Assembly: GCF_947496875.1 (NCBI RefSeq)
Contig: NZ_CANMEH010000009.1
Location: 95,515-159,514 of the forward strand
Length of the DNA: 64,000 nt
Origin: an uncultured Paracoccus sp.
GTDB lineage: Bacteria; Pseudomonadota; Alphaproteobacteria; Rhodobacterales; Rhodobacteraceae
Direction: 5' to 3'
The first letter of the stretch is position 1. Each line of letters starts with the position of its first letter. Position numbers and translations under genes: made by a program. The notes beneath the pieces were generated by a model. The model did no database searches, was not told the DNA's origin, and was given only the letters and a program-made list of their open reading frames with translations. Positions 15,873 to 24,840 of this stretch are shown in pieces.

Positions 15873-16859
15873 TCACGCCATGATCATCGTGCCGGCCTCG
15901 GGAAACCGGTCCCGGACATGGATCGCGATCGCGGTATCCTGCACGCCGGTGCCGGTCAGGTCGCAGATCGTGATGTCGTCCGGCGACCGGCGACCCGAAG
16001 CACGGCCCAGGATCACGTCGCCGAGTTCAGGCGGCGTGCCGCTGTTCCAGAGCCCTGCGGCCAGGGCGGCGCGAAGCTCCCCCCGCTCGGCGCATTGGCT
16101 CGCCCGGTCGCAGACATAGGCGTCGGCGCGCGCCAGCGCCGCGGGCTCAACCTCGGACTTGCCGTCCTGATCGGAGCCCATGGCCGTGACGTGAAGTCCG
16201 GGGTGCAGCCAGTCGGCCCGCAGCACCGGTGTCCGCGACGGTGTCGTGGTGACCACCAGCTGGCTTTCCGCCACGAGGGCCGCCGGATCGTCCACGGCCT
16301 CGGCTACGACATCGAGCCGGCGGGACAGGTCGGCGGCGCAGGCGCGGGCCCGGTCCCCGTCGCGTGCATGCACAAGCACGCGCGAGAAGGGGCGCACTAG
16401 ATGCGCGGCCTCGATCTGAAGCCGCGCCTGCACGCCCGCGCCGATCACACCTGCCGTCTGCACCGTGTGCGGCGCAAGATGGCGCGCGGCGACCGCCCCG
16501 GCCGCGGCTGTGCGGAGGTCGGTTAGATAGCCGTTGTCCAGGAAGATCGCCTGCACCAGCCCCGTGCTGGCGGACAGCAGGATCATCAGGCCGTTCAGGC
16601 TCGGCAGGCCGATCTTGGGGTTGTCGAAGAACCCGGGCGACACCTTGATCGCGAAGCCGTCCGCGCCGGGCATCCACGCAGTCTTGACGTCGACCTCGCC
16701 ATTGACCGCGGGGAGGTCCATCGAGAGGACCGGCGGCATGACGACACCGCCCCCCGACAGGGCCGCGAAGGCGCGTTCCACGACGTCCACCAGCGCGAGG
16801 TCGAGCGTCACGATCTCCCGGAGTTCGGCCTCGGTCACGATCCGTATGTCATGCGGCAT
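15873..16859 (-). CDS. eutC: Ornithine cyclodeaminase-like protein EutC
   Basis: Product of 328 residues. ATG 16859 is chosen over GTG 16865 because AAGGGGG lies 7 nt from the ATG. Ornithine cyclodeaminase/mu-crystallin family: VDVKTAWMPGADGFAIKVSPGF substrate region, LTDLRTAAAGAVAARHL, NAD motif AGVIGAGVQARLQIEA, and TAMGSDQDGKSEVEP. In ectoine-use operons EutC accompanies EutB and is thought to help convert hydroxyectoine; its exact reaction is not settled. It overlaps the end of eutB by 11 nt, so the two are co-translated. Confidence 0.85.
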   Translation of the reverse strand: MPHDIRIVTEAELREIVTLDLALVDVVERAFAALSGGGVVMPPVLSMDLPAVNGEVDVKTAWMPGADGFAIKVSPGFFDNPKIGLPSLNGLMILLSASTGLVQAIFLDNGYLTDLRTAAAGAVAARHLAPHTVQTAGVIGAGVQARLQIEAAHLVRPFSRVLVHARDGDRARACAADLSRRLDVVAEAVDDPAALVAESQLVVTTTPSRTPVLRADWLHPGLHVTAMGSDQDGKSEVEPAALARADAYVCDRASQCAERGELRAALAAGLWNSGTPPELGDVILGRASGRRSPDDITICDLTGTGVQDTAIAIHVRDRFPEAGTMIMA

Positions 16860-17856
16860 AGGCACGCCCCCTTACCGTCCGATCCCCGATCGTCACGTCC
16901 TGTCCCGCGATGATCCTGGTGAAGAGCGACATGTCGACATTCCGGCCGGTGACGATGGTGGCGAGCGGTCCGCCGCCGGCCCGGACCTTGCCTGAGTGGA
17001 CGGCGGCTAGCCCAACGACCGCCCCGCCCTCGGCCACGATCCGGTCCTCGAAATAGAGCATCTGCATGGCGTCGCGGATTTCCTCTTCGGTCACCAGCAC
17101 CGCGTCGTCCAGCAACGCGCGGCACAGCGGAAAAGAGAGCCGGTTCCCGAGCCCGATCCCGCCGCCGAGGCTGTCGGCCAGCGAGGCAACCTCGCGAACC
17201 TCGACCGGAGTCCCGGCGTGAAGCGACGCGGCCATGGCAGCGCCACGGTCCATGGTGACGCCGATCACCCGGATCGTCGGGCTGACTGTTTTGGCGGCCA
17301 CAGCCACACCCGCTGCCAGCCCGCCGCCCGACAGCGGCACGAGGATCGTGTCGAGGTCGGGCCGCGCCTCCATCATCTCGAACCCGACGGTGCCTTGCCC
17401 TGCGATCACGCGCGCATCGTCGAAGGGCGAGATCTCGACAAGCCCCTCGGCCGCGCAGATCCTGAGGCTCTCCGCCATGGCTTCGTCCTGGGACTCTCCG
17501 ACGATCCGGACCTCGGCGCCTAGCGCGCGGACGCCCTCGACCTTGGCCTGCGGCACCAGCCGCGACATGCAGATCACGGCCCTGATCCCCCGCCGCGCAG
17601 CCGCGTAGGCGACGCCGCGACCGTGGTTTCCCGTCGAACAACAGGTGACGCCCGCGACGTCGCGGGGAAGGGCGGCCACCGCGTTGACCGCGCCGCGGAG
17701 CTTGAAGGCGCCGATCGGCTGCATCGTCTCCAGCTTCAGGAAGAACTCCTGCCCCGCCAGCGTCGACATGAAGGGCGAAGGCACGAAGGGCGTCCCATCG
17801 GCGATGCCCCGGATCACCGCCCGTGCCCCGAGGATATCGGCCAGCGTGACGCCCAT
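16849..17856 (-). CDS. eutB: Threonine dehydratase-like protein EutB (hydroxyectoine use)
   Basis: Product of 335 residues starting right next to the ehuA stop. PLP fold type II (threonine/serine dehydratase): the lysine in PIGAFKLRGAVNAV, CCSTGNHGRGVAYAA, and the Gly-rich phosphate loop LVPLSGGGLAAGVAV. There is no C-terminal ACT domain, as in catabolic dehydratases and EutB. Known EutB proteins act on the hydroxylated branch of ectoine breakdown, presumably dehydrating a hydroxy-diaminobutyrate compound. Assignment rests on the neighbours ehuABCD, eutC and ectoine hydrolase; without them it would be called a threonine dehydratase. Confidence 0.85.
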   Translation of the reverse strand: MGVTLADILGARAVIRGIADGTPFVPSPFMSTLAGQEFFLKLETMQPIGAFKLRGAVNAVAALPRDVAGVTCCSTGNHGRGVAYAAARRGIRAVICMSRLVPQAKVEGVRALGAEVRIVGESQDEAMAESLRICAAEGLVEISPFDDARVIAGQGTVGFEMMEARPDLDTILVPLSGGGLAAGVAVAAKTVSPTIRVIGVTMDRGAAMAASLHAGTPVEVREVASLADSLGGGIGLGNRLSFPLCRALLDDAVLVTEEEIRDAMQMLYFEDRIVAEGGAVVGLAAVHSGKVRAGGGPLATIVTGRNVDMSLFTRIIAGQDVTIGDRTVRGRAYAA

Positions 17857-18669
17857 TCAGCCGGCATCCTTCACCGCCGACAGGAATTGCTGCGTCCGCT
17901 CCTTCTGCGGCGCCTCGAACAGCTGGTCGGGCGGGCCCTGCTCTTCGATCCGCCCCTGGTAGAAAAAGCAGATGCGGTCCGAAATGTCGCGCGCGAAGCC
18001 CATCTGGTGGGTCACCATCAGCATGGTCAAGTTGTGCTTTTCCACCAGGCTGCGGATGACGTTCGTCACCTCTCCGATCACCTCGGGGTCGAGCGCCGAG
18101 GTCACCTCGTCGAAGAGCATCACCTTGGGCCGCATCGCAAGGGCCCGGGCAATGGCCACCCGCTGCTGCTGGCCGCCCGACAGGCGCGACGGATGCTGGT
18201 CCTTCTTCTCGATCATGCCGACCATCTCGAGCAGTTCCTCGGACCGGGCCCGCGCCGCCTGCTTCGACATTCCCAGGACCTGTACAGGCCCTTCCATGCA
18301 GTTCTGAAGCGCCGTCATGTGCGGGAACAGGTTGAAGTGCTGAAAGCACATGCCGATCGAGGACCTTGCCTTCCTGAGATACCGTTCGTCCGCCGGGACG
18401 AGCTTTCCGTTCCTTTCCATGTGGGTCAGCGGCTTGCCATCGACATAGATCACGCCGCCGTTGATCGTCTCGAGCGTCATCAGCATCCGCAGCACGGTGG
18501 TCTTGCCCGAGCCCGACGGGCCGATGACCGTCACCATCTCGCCCTCGGCCACGTCGAGGTTGAGGTTGTCCAGCACTGTCAGCGACCCGTAGCGCTTGGT
18601 CACGTTCATGAACCGCACCATCGGGCGGTCACCCTCGGGCAGTTCCAGCGGATAGGCGGAGAGGTCCAT
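17857..18669 (-). CDS. ehuA: Ectoine/hydroxyectoine ABC transporter ATPase EhuA
   Basis: Product of 270 residues. A complete polar-amino-acid ABC ATPase: Walker [15 protein letters not shown]-loop region MCFQHFNLFPHMTAL, signature LSGGQQQRVAIARALA, Walker B VMLFDEVTSALDPE and switch histidine VTHQMGFA. It powers uptake by EhuC/EhuD using periplasmic EhuB. It lies between ehuD and eutB with one- to two-base gaps, so it is part of one long minus-strand operon. Substrate assignment comes from the ectoine genes around it. Confidence 0.88.
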   Translation of the reverse strand: MDLSAYPLELPEGDRPMVRFMNVTKRYGSLTVLDNLNLDVAEGEMVTVIGPSGSGKTTVLRMLMTLETINGGVIYVDGKPLTHMERNGKLVPADERYLRKARSSIGMCFQHFNLFPHMTALQNCMEGPVQVLGMSKQAARARSEELLEMVGMIEKKDQHPSRLSGGQQQRVAIARALAMRPKVMLFDEVTSALDPEVIGEVTNVIRSLVEKHNLTMLMVTHQMGFARDISDRICFFYQGRIEEQGPPDQLFEAPQKERTQQFLSAVKDAG

Positions 18670-18671
18670 GC

Positions 18672-19340
18672 TCAAAGTCCCAGCTTTCGGCGCACCCGCG
18701 CCTCGAACAGCCGCACGAAGCCGGCCGCCGGCAGCGAGATGGCGAGGAAGATGACGCCCACGAGGGTGTAGGGTTCGAGAAAGCGGTAGTTCTCGGATCC
18801 TATCGCGTTGGCGGTGTGGAGCAGTTCGGCCACCCCGATCACGCTCAGCATCGGCGTGTCCTTGAAGATGCCGACCAGGTAGTTCCCCATCCCGGCGATC
18901 GACGGCGGCAGCGCCTGCGGAATGACGATCCGCACATAGGTGTCGCGGGTGGACATGTTGAGCGCGCGGCAGGCCTCCCACTGGCCCTTGGGCACGGATT
19001 CGATCCCGCCGCGGTACACCTCGGAGAGATAGGCCGAATAATGCAGTCCGATGGCGATCATCCCTGCGGTCCAGGGCGACAGGCGAATACCGAACTGCGG
19101 GCCCACGTAGAACACGAAGAAGATCTGCAGGACCAGCGGGGTAGACCGGATGAATTCGACGATTTCTCGCACCACGACGGTCAGCACTCTCCACGGCGTC
19201 CGCTGCGCAAGCGCGAAGACGAGGCCGAGAACCACGGCGATGGCATAGCCGGTGCCCGCGGCAAGGAGCGTGTTGCCTGTCGCCACCAGCAGGCGCGGCA
19301 GGATCTCGAGGGTGAAGTCCCAGTCCCACTCGAACCTCAT
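18672..19340 (-). CDS. ehuD: Ectoine/hydroxyectoine ABC transporter permease EhuD
   Basis: Product of 222 residues, starting in an ATGA overlap with ehuC. A His/Glu/Gln/Arg-type (PAAT) permease with several membrane segments (LLVATGNTLLAAGTGYAIAV; EFIRSTPLVLQIFFVFY) and the conserved cytoplasmic EAA-like loop GQWEACRALNMSTRDTYVRI followed by ILPQALPPS-type sequence. It pairs with EhuC to form the channel of the importer. Confidence 0.87.
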   Translation of the reverse strand: MRFEWDWDFTLEILPRLLVATGNTLLAAGTGYAIAVVLGLVFALAQRTPWRVLTVVVREIVEFIRSTPLVLQIFFVFYVGPQFGIRLSPWTAGMIAIGLHYSAYLSEVYRGGIESVPKGQWEACRALNMSTRDTYVRIVIPQALPPSIAGMGNYLVGIFKDTPMLSVIGVAELLHTANAIGSENYRFLEPYTLVGVIFLAISLPAAGFVRLFEARVRRKLGL

Positions 19341-20002
19341 GCGCGTCCGAGCCTCCGGGCCATGACCCGTTCCAGCCAGCGCATGACCGGCGTGATGATG
19401 AAGCGCGCGAGGATGTAATAGACGATCAGCGCCGTCCCGAAGGCCTGCGCGGACAGGAAGGTCGAGGCATTGATCTGCCTTGTCTGGAACATCAGGTCCG
19501 TCACCGAGATCAGCGCCACCAGCGCCGTCCCCTTCAACAGTTCGATCAGCAGGTTTCCCCAGGGCGGCAGCATCAGGACGAGCGCCTGCGGCAGGATGAT
19601 CCGCCGCATCCGCTTGGCCGGCGACATGGAAAGGGCATAGGCGGCCTCCCACTGGCCCTTGGGCACCGCCTGGATTGCGCCGCGCACGATCTCGGCCCCG
19701 TAGGAACCGACATTGAGCCCGACCGAGACGAAGCCCGCCGTGAACTTGTCCAGCGAGATGCCGAAGAGCGGCAGCACGTAGAAGATCCAGAAGAGCTGAA
19801 CGAGAAGCGACGTGCCCCGGAAGACCTCTATATAGACGACCGCGAGGCCGCGGATCAGGGGATTACGCGACCGCTTGCCCAGCCCCGCGGCCAGTGCGAC
19901 CACCACGGCAACCGCGGCGGCCAGCAGGAACTGGACGATCGTGACATAGGTGCCGCTGGCAATCAGCGGCCCGTAGGTCTCAAGGAATTCCCAGAGGGAC
20001 AT
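19337..20002 (-). CDS. ehuC: Ectoine/hydroxyectoine ABC transporter permease EhuC
   Basis: Product of 221 residues. PAAT-type permease: hydrophobic N-terminal segment VTIVQFLLAAAVAVVVALAAG, EVFRGTSLLVQLFWIFYVL, and the EAA loop GQWEAAYALSMSPAKRMRRI. Partner of EhuD. Located 55 bp after ehuB and overlapping ehuD. Confidence 0.87.
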   Translation of the reverse strand: MSLWEFLETYGPLIASGTYVTIVQFLLAAAVAVVVALAAGLGKRSRNPLIRGLAVVYIEVFRGTSLLVQLFWIFYVLPLFGISLDKFTAGFVSVGLNVGSYGAEIVRGAIQAVPKGQWEAAYALSMSPAKRMRRIILPQALVLMLPPWGNLLIELLKGTALVALISVTDLMFQTRQINASTFLSAQAFGTALIVYYILARFIITPVMRWLERVMARRLGRA

Positions 20003-20057
20003 AGGCTTCTACGCCGTCACGCCGCGGAAAGGGGGCGGACCGGCCGCCCCTGATCCG

Positions 20058-20900
20058 TCAGCGGTTGGCGCAGACCCATTCGGTCGTCACGTCGCCCGGC
20101 AGCGTGGCTTCGCCATAGCCGTACTCCGCGACCGCGGCCAGCATCTCCTCCGATCCCAGGTAGTCCGCCTGCGTCGCATTGAAGGCGTCGACGAAGTCCT
20201 GATCGTCCTTCCGGAAACCGATCCCGGCCCAGTTGAAGGACTCTTCGGGCATCGCGTCAGGATCCGACACCTCGAGTTCACCGTTGGCGCTGTCCGCCAG
20301 CTGGCGCATCGTGAAATAGGTCCCGGCACCCGCGTCGGCGCGGCCCGCGCGGACGGCTGCGAGGATCTCGGTCGGTCCCGGGACCTGCATGATGTTCCCG
20401 TCCTCGACCCCTGCATCGCGCGCCGCCTGGATGTTCGAATAACCCGCGCCCGTCACCATGACGGCGCCGGTCTCGCGGATGTCCTCGTAATTGCCGAGTC
20501 CCTTCGGATTGCCCTCGGGAACGAGAAACCCGTCGCCGATGCGGGCCATCGGCTCGGAAAAGGCAACGTTCTCGCATCGAGCGGCGAGGATGTTCATCCC
20601 GCCCGTGATGATGTCGAAACGCCCCGCCTGAAGCCCCGGGATCAGCCCGCCCCAATCGGTCTGCACGGGTTCGATGTTGGTGTGCCCCATCGATTCGAGC
20701 ACACCCAGCGTATGGGCATTGACGAAGCCGCGCGGCTCGCCGTTCTCGCCGGGATAGGCGAAGGGAAGCTCGTTGGCAAAGCCGATGCGGATCGGATCCC
20801 CGGCCTCGATGCGCTCCGTCAGCGGTCCCGCTTCTGCCGCGACCGTCGCCGCGCCGACCGTGATCAGGGCTGCGAGCGTTGTCTTGAGAGATTTGTTCAT
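20058..20900 (-). CDS. ehuB: Ectoine/hydroxyectoine-binding protein EhuB
   Basis: Product of 280 residues, first gene of the minus-strand operon. Signal peptide MNKSLKTTLAALITVGAATV to AEAG. Solute-binding family 3 fold: RIGFANELPFAYPGENG, WGGLIPGLQAGRFDIITGGMNI, and an AARCENVAFSEPMARIGDGFLV block typical of EhuB proteins, which hold the cyclic ectoine in an aromatic pocket. It delivers ectoines to EhuCD in the periplasm. The next 200 bp upstream form a divergent promoter region shared with ectoine hydrolase. Confidence 0.87.
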   Translation of the reverse strand: MNKSLKTTLAALITVGAATVAAEAGPLTERIEAGDPIRIGFANELPFAYPGENGEPRGFVNAHTLGVLESMGHTNIEPVQTDWGGLIPGLQAGRFDIITGGMNILAARCENVAFSEPMARIGDGFLVPEGNPKGLGNYEDIRETGAVMVTGAGYSNIQAARDAGVEDGNIMQVPGPTEILAAVRAGRADAGAGTYFTMRQLADSANGELEVSDPDAMPEESFNWAGIGFRKDDQDFVDAFNATQADYLGSEEMLAAVAEYGYGEATLPGDVTTEWVCANR

Positions 20901-21099
20901 GGGACCCTCCGTTGGTGAACGATGTACTGTCGTTGAAACCGATCTTTCGTGTGCCGCTCACATCATTAACCCCTGACCTCTGCTGTCAACAAAATATCCC
21001 TTTCAAGAATCCGACCTTCGGGACAATGATTTGTCGTGTGCCCATCCTTTTGGCGCATGTTCCGAAAAACCTTCTGCCCATTTCCACGTCAGGCATCTC
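20901..21099. promoter_or_regulatory. Divergent control region ehuB / ectoine hydrolase
   Basis: 199 bp between the two divergent ectoine gene sets, visibly richer in AT than the flanks. On the minus strand TTGACA (20989 down to 20984) could serve as a -35 for ehuB with an AT-rich TTAATGAT segment 15-16 bp on. No regulator gene of the EnuR type is present beside it. Confidence 0.4.
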
Positions 21100-22284
21100 A
21101 TGGGAAACGCGAACCCCGCCTTCAGCACCGCCGAATACGAACGCCGCCTGAACAAGACGCGCCGCGAGATGGAGCGCAGGGGTGTCGATGTCATCTTCAT
21201 CACCGACCCGTCCAACCAGGCCTGGCTGACCGGCTATGATGGCTGGTCGTTCTATGTCCACCAGGGGGTGATCGTCCCGGGCGATGCCGATCCGGTCTGG
21301 TGGGGCCGCATGCAGGACACCAATGGCGCGCGCCGGACCGTCTGGATGGAGAGCGACCGGATCGCCGGATATGCCGACATTTTCGTGCAGTCGACGACCT
21401 GCCACCCGATGGAAGACCTCGCCGCGCTGCTGCGGGCGATGGGGTTCGGGTCGGCCCGGATCGGGGTCGAGATGGAGAACTACTACTACTCGGCACGCGC
21501 GCACGCGGTGCTCGAGTCCGAACTCCCCCAAGCGACGTTCGTGGATGCAACCGCGCTGGTGAACTGGCAGCGGCTCGTGAAGTCCGGTGAAGAGATCGCC
21601 TTCATGCGCAAGGCAGCGGCCATTTCGGAGGCGATCATCCGGGTGGGGACCGAACTCGCCCGCCCGGGCCTCCGGAAGAACGAGCTCGTCGCCGAGATCA
21701 GCCGCGCCGCGATCATCGGGGTCGGCGACGACTGGGGCGATTACCCGGCCATCGTGCCGCTCACGCCGTCGGGGATGGACGCGACCGCACCCCATCTTAC
21801 CTGGAACGGCGACGTGATGCGGGCGGGCGAGGCGACCTTCTTCGAACTCTCGGGATGCTATCGTCGCTACCACGCGCCGCTGTGCCGGACGGTCTTTCTG
21901 GGCACCCCGCCCGACGACATGCTCCGGGCCGCGGCCGCACTCACCGAGGGGCTGGAGGCCGGCCTTGAGGCCGCCCGCCCCGGGAACCGCGCGTGCGACG
22001 TCGCCAATGCGCTTGGTACGGCGCTCGCAAGGTCGGGGATCGAGCGTGCCAACCGCTGCGGCTATCCGATCGGGATCTCCTATCCGCCCGACTGGGGCGA
22101 GCGTACTGTCTCGCTTCGCCCGACGGACGATACCGTGCTGGAGGCGGGGATGACCTTCCATTTCATGCCCGGGCTCTGGCTCGACCAGTGGGGGCTCGAG
22201 ACCACCGAGCCGATCCTGATCCGCGACGACGGACCGGCCGAGACCTTCTGCGGCATCGAACGCAAGCTCTTCGTGAAGAACTGA
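21100..22284 (+). CDS. doeA: Ectoine hydrolase DoeA (EutD), peptidase M24 family
   Basis: Product of 394 residues from ATG 21100. It shows the characteristic N-terminal block of ectoine hydrolases (VIFITDPSNQAWLTGYDGW, then SFYVHQGVIV and a WWGR.QD.NGA block) and an M24 creatinase-fold C-terminus: LTPSGMDATAPHLTWNGD, GEATFFELSGCYRRYHAPL, PIGISYPPDWGERT, VLEAGMTFHFMPG. DoeA opens the ectoine ring to N-acetyl-diaminobutyrate in the cytoplasm. This branch of M24 lacks some metal ligands of true aminopeptidases. Its stop overlaps the start of the deacetylase (TGATG), so they are coupled. Confidence 0.9.
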   Translation: MGNANPAFSTAEYERRLNKTRREMERRGVDVIFITDPSNQAWLTGYDGWSFYVHQGVIVPGDADPVWWGRMQDTNGARRTVWMESDRIAGYADIFVQSTTCHPMEDLAALLRAMGFGSARIGVEMENYYYSARAHAVLESELPQATFVDATALVNWQRLVKSGEEIAFMRKAAAISEAIIRVGTELARPGLRKNELVAEISRAAIIGVGDDWGDYPAIVPLTPSGMDATAPHLTWNGDVMRAGEATFFELSGCYRRYHAPLCRTVFLGTPPDDMLRAAAALTEGLEAGLEAARPGNRACDVANALGTALARSGIERANRCGYPIGISYPPDWGERTVSLRPTDDTVLEAGMTFHFMPGLWLDQWGLETTEPILIRDDGPAETFCGIERKLFVKN

Positions 22285-23444
22285 TGACGACGCTGGACGA
22301 GACGAAGGCACTGCTCGCGGAACTTGTCGCCTTCCCGACGGTATCGTCGGACAGCAACCTGGCGATGATCGCACATCTCGCCGGGCGGCTTGAATCATCG
22401 GGGGCGCGCGTCGACATCCACCTCGATCCGTCGGGGCAGAAAGCGAACCTGTTCGCCACGCTGGGCCCCGACGCGAATGGCGGGATCGTCCTGTCGGGGC
22501 ACACCGACGTGGTGCCGACGACGGACCAGAGCTGGACCAGCGACCCGTTCGAACTGCGCGAGGACGGCGGCCGACTCTACGGCCGCGGGACGTGCGACAT
22601 GAAGGGATTCATCGCCGCCGCGGTCATCATGGCGCCGCGCCTTGCCGAGGCTGTCCGCGACCGGCCCCTGCACTTCGCCTTCACCTATGACGAGGAGACC
22701 GGGTGCATCGGCGCGCAGGCGCTTGCCGCCACGCTGCGCGACCGGGGGCTGTGCCCGTCCGTTGCCATCGTCGGGGAGCCGACCTCGATGCGGGTCGTCG
22801 AGGGTCACAAGGGATGCCACGAATACACCACGCATTTCACCGGCCTCGAAGGCCACGGCTCCGCCCCTGATCGGGGCGTGAACGCGGTGGAATACGCTGT
22901 CCGCTACGTCGGCCGGCTTCTCGAACTGCAGGAGGCGCTGAAGGATCGCGCCCCCGCCCGCACCCGGTTCCAGCCGCCGTGGACGACGATCAACACCGGC
23001 GCGCTCACCGGCGGCCACGCGCACAACGTCATCCCGGGCCTCGCACGGGTCGACTGGGAGATGCGGCCCGTTCAGGCGGGCGATGCGGACTTCGTCAAGG
23101 CCGACCTGACCCGCTATTGCGCCGAGAGGCTGCTGCCCGCCATGCGCGCGGTCTCGCCCGAGGCCGACATCGTGACCGAGACGGTCGGCGAGGTCGCGGG
23201 CCTCATGCCGGCAGACGAGAACGAGGCCAAGGCCATCGTCATGGAACTGACCGGGGCGAGCGCCGCTGATGTCGTCCCGTTCGGCACCGAAGCCGCAATC
23301 TTCCAGGCCCTGGGCCTGTCCGCGGTAATCTGCGGCCCCGGCTCGATCGAACAGGCGCACAAGCCCGACGAATTCGTGTCGCTCGCCCAACTCGCCGAGT
23401 GCCTCGGGATGCTGGAGCGGCTTGGGGGCAAGCTCGAAGGGTGA
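22284..23444 (+). CDS. M20 deacetylase, ArgE-like; probable N-acetyl-diaminobutyrate deacetylase
   Basis: Product of 386 residues, translationally coupled to doeA. M20/ArgE fold with metal ligands in IVLSGHTDVVPT (His), RGTCDMKGFIAA (Asp), TYDEETGCIGAQ (Glu-Glu) and a C-terminal histidine in IEQAHKPDEFV; dimerisation-domain contact in LEGHGSAPDRGVNAV. By sequence it is an acetylornithine deacetylase. In ectoine breakdown the acetyl group of N-alpha-acetyl-diaminobutyrate must be removed, usually by DoeB of the M14 aspartoacylase type, which is not seen here. Coupling to doeA suggests this M20 enzyme does that step. True ArgE activity remains possible. Confidence 0.82.
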   Translation: MTTLDETKALLAELVAFPTVSSDSNLAMIAHLAGRLESSGARVDIHLDPSGQKANLFATLGPDANGGIVLSGHTDVVPTTDQSWTSDPFELREDGGRLYGRGTCDMKGFIAAAVIMAPRLAEAVRDRPLHFAFTYDEETGCIGAQALAATLRDRGLCPSVAIVGEPTSMRVVEGHKGCHEYTTHFTGLEGHGSAPDRGVNAVEYAVRYVGRLLELQEALKDRAPARTRFQPPWTTINTGALTGGHAHNVIPGLARVDWEMRPVQAGDADFVKADLTRYCAERLLPAMRAVSPEADIVTETVGEVAGLMPADENEAKAIVMELTGASAADVVPFGTEAAIFQALGLSAVICGPGSIEQAHKPDEFVSLAQLAECLGMLERLGGKLEG

Positions 23445-23511
23445 GGTCCACAGCGTCGCATCCGCTCTGACGGCGCTTGGAAGACTTCGCGTGTCAGGCC
23501 TCGGAACCCGC

Positions 23512-24840
23512 TCAGTCGATCCGGATCTCGGTGCGATCCTTGCGGCGAAGCCAGGCGAGGTAACCCGGCGCCACCCGCCGGGCGATGGCGCTGAAGGGCA
23601 GCGGCGCAGGGTCAGACAGCGGCAGGGCGAGCTGGCTTTCGGGCGTACCCGTCACGGCCCCGGCCATCTCGCGTCCGAGCGAGACGGCCAGTGCCACACC
23701 GCGGCCATTGCAGCCCGTCCAGGTCCAGCCATCGGGGCCCAGCTTGTGGATGCGCGGAAAGCGGTCCCACGTCATGCCGATGTAGCCGCTCCACACATGT
23801 GTCATCTCGGGCACCCCCATCTCCGGGAACGCCTCGGCCAGCCGTAGCGCGGCCTTTTCCCGCACCCGGTCCGCAGCGCGGCGGCTGCCGATCACGGCAC
23901 CGCCGGTGATCATCCGGTTGCGCGCGTCGTAGCGGAAGAAGCGCAAATCGCCGCTGGTGTCCGACACCGCCTGCCGCCCCGGCAGGAGCCGGGCCCGCAA
24001 ATTGTCGCCCATTGGCACGGTCGCCATCTGCCACGACAGGACCGGGACCACGCCGCGCGAGATGCGCGAGGCGAGCGACCGTTCGACGAGATCCGTATAG
24101 GCGTTCGTGGCGAGGATCAGCGCCCGCGCCCTGACCGAACCCTGCCTGGTGCGGACCCTCCAGCCGTCGCCTTCCCGCGTCCAGCTGGTCACCGGGCTGG
24201 CCTCGTGGATCACGGCGCCAAGGCGTTCTGCCGCTTGCGCCAACCCGCGGGCAAGCCCGAGCGGGTTCACGTGGCCGCCTGTCGGGTTGAACATGCCACC
24301 GTGCCAGAAGTCGGTGCCGAGCATCGCCTCGGAGGCAGCGCTGTCCAGCAGTTCCGCCGGAAAGCCGAAGCGCCGCCACGCTTCGACCCGCTTCTCGCTG
24401 ATCCGCAGGCGCCCGGGCGAGTGTGCCGGCTGGAACCAGCCGGTCTGTTCGGCCTCTGCCGCGGCGGCGATGCCTTCCTGCCGGATCGTGTCGAAGAGAT
24501 ATGCCGCGCTGCCGCCGACGAGGCGGGCAAACCGCTCGCCCGCCTCGCCCCAGCGGGCGACCATCGCGTCAGGCTCGGCGGCCGTCAGCGTGGGGATGAC
24601 CTGGCCGTTGTTGCGCCCCGACGCGCCCCATCCCACCGCGTTGGCCTCGATCACCCGCGATGCGATGCCCCGCCGCGCCAGGTGCAGCGCCGCGGAGAGT
24701 CCCGTGAACCCGGCCCCCACGATCACGACCTCGGCCTCGACATCACCCCCCAGTGGCGGGCCGGCCTGCCGCGGGACCGACACGCTTGCCCAGAGCGACG
24801 GCGGGAACGCCGCGGTCTTGTCCGGATCAGCCCCGCTCAT
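23512..24840 (-). CDS. FAD-dependent amine/amino-acid oxidoreductase (DAO family)
   Basis: Product of 442 residues. Dinucleotide-binding motif VVIVGAGFTGLSAALHLARRG near residue 38, ASGRNNGQV typical of OrdL/PuuB-like oxidases, and C-terminal GPDGWTWTGCNGRGVALAVSLG. Members oxidise secondary amines or D-amino acids using FAD. It overlaps the start of a tandem ABC ATPase gene (ATGA), so it probably acts on the compound that this oligopeptide-type transporter imports. The substrate is not readable. Confidence 0.8.
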   Translation of the reverse strand: MSGADPDKTAAFPPSLWASVSVPRQAGPPLGGDVEAEVVIVGAGFTGLSAALHLARRGIASRVIEANAVGWGASGRNNGQVIPTLTAAEPDAMVARWGEAGERFARLVGGSAAYLFDTIRQEGIAAAAEAEQTGWFQPAHSPGRLRISEKRVEAWRRFGFPAELLDSAASEAMLGTDFWHGGMFNPTGGHVNPLGLARGLAQAAERLGAVIHEASPVTSWTREGDGWRVRTRQGSVRARALILATNAYTDLVERSLASRISRGVVPVLSWQMATVPMGDNLRARLLPGRQAVSDTSGDLRFFRYDARNRMITGGAVIGSRRAADRVREKAALRLAEAFPEMGVPEMTHVWSGYIGMTWDRFPRIHKLGPDGWTWTGCNGRGVALAVSLGREMAGAVTGTPESQLALPLSDPAPLPFSAIARRVAPGYLAWLRRKDRTEIRID

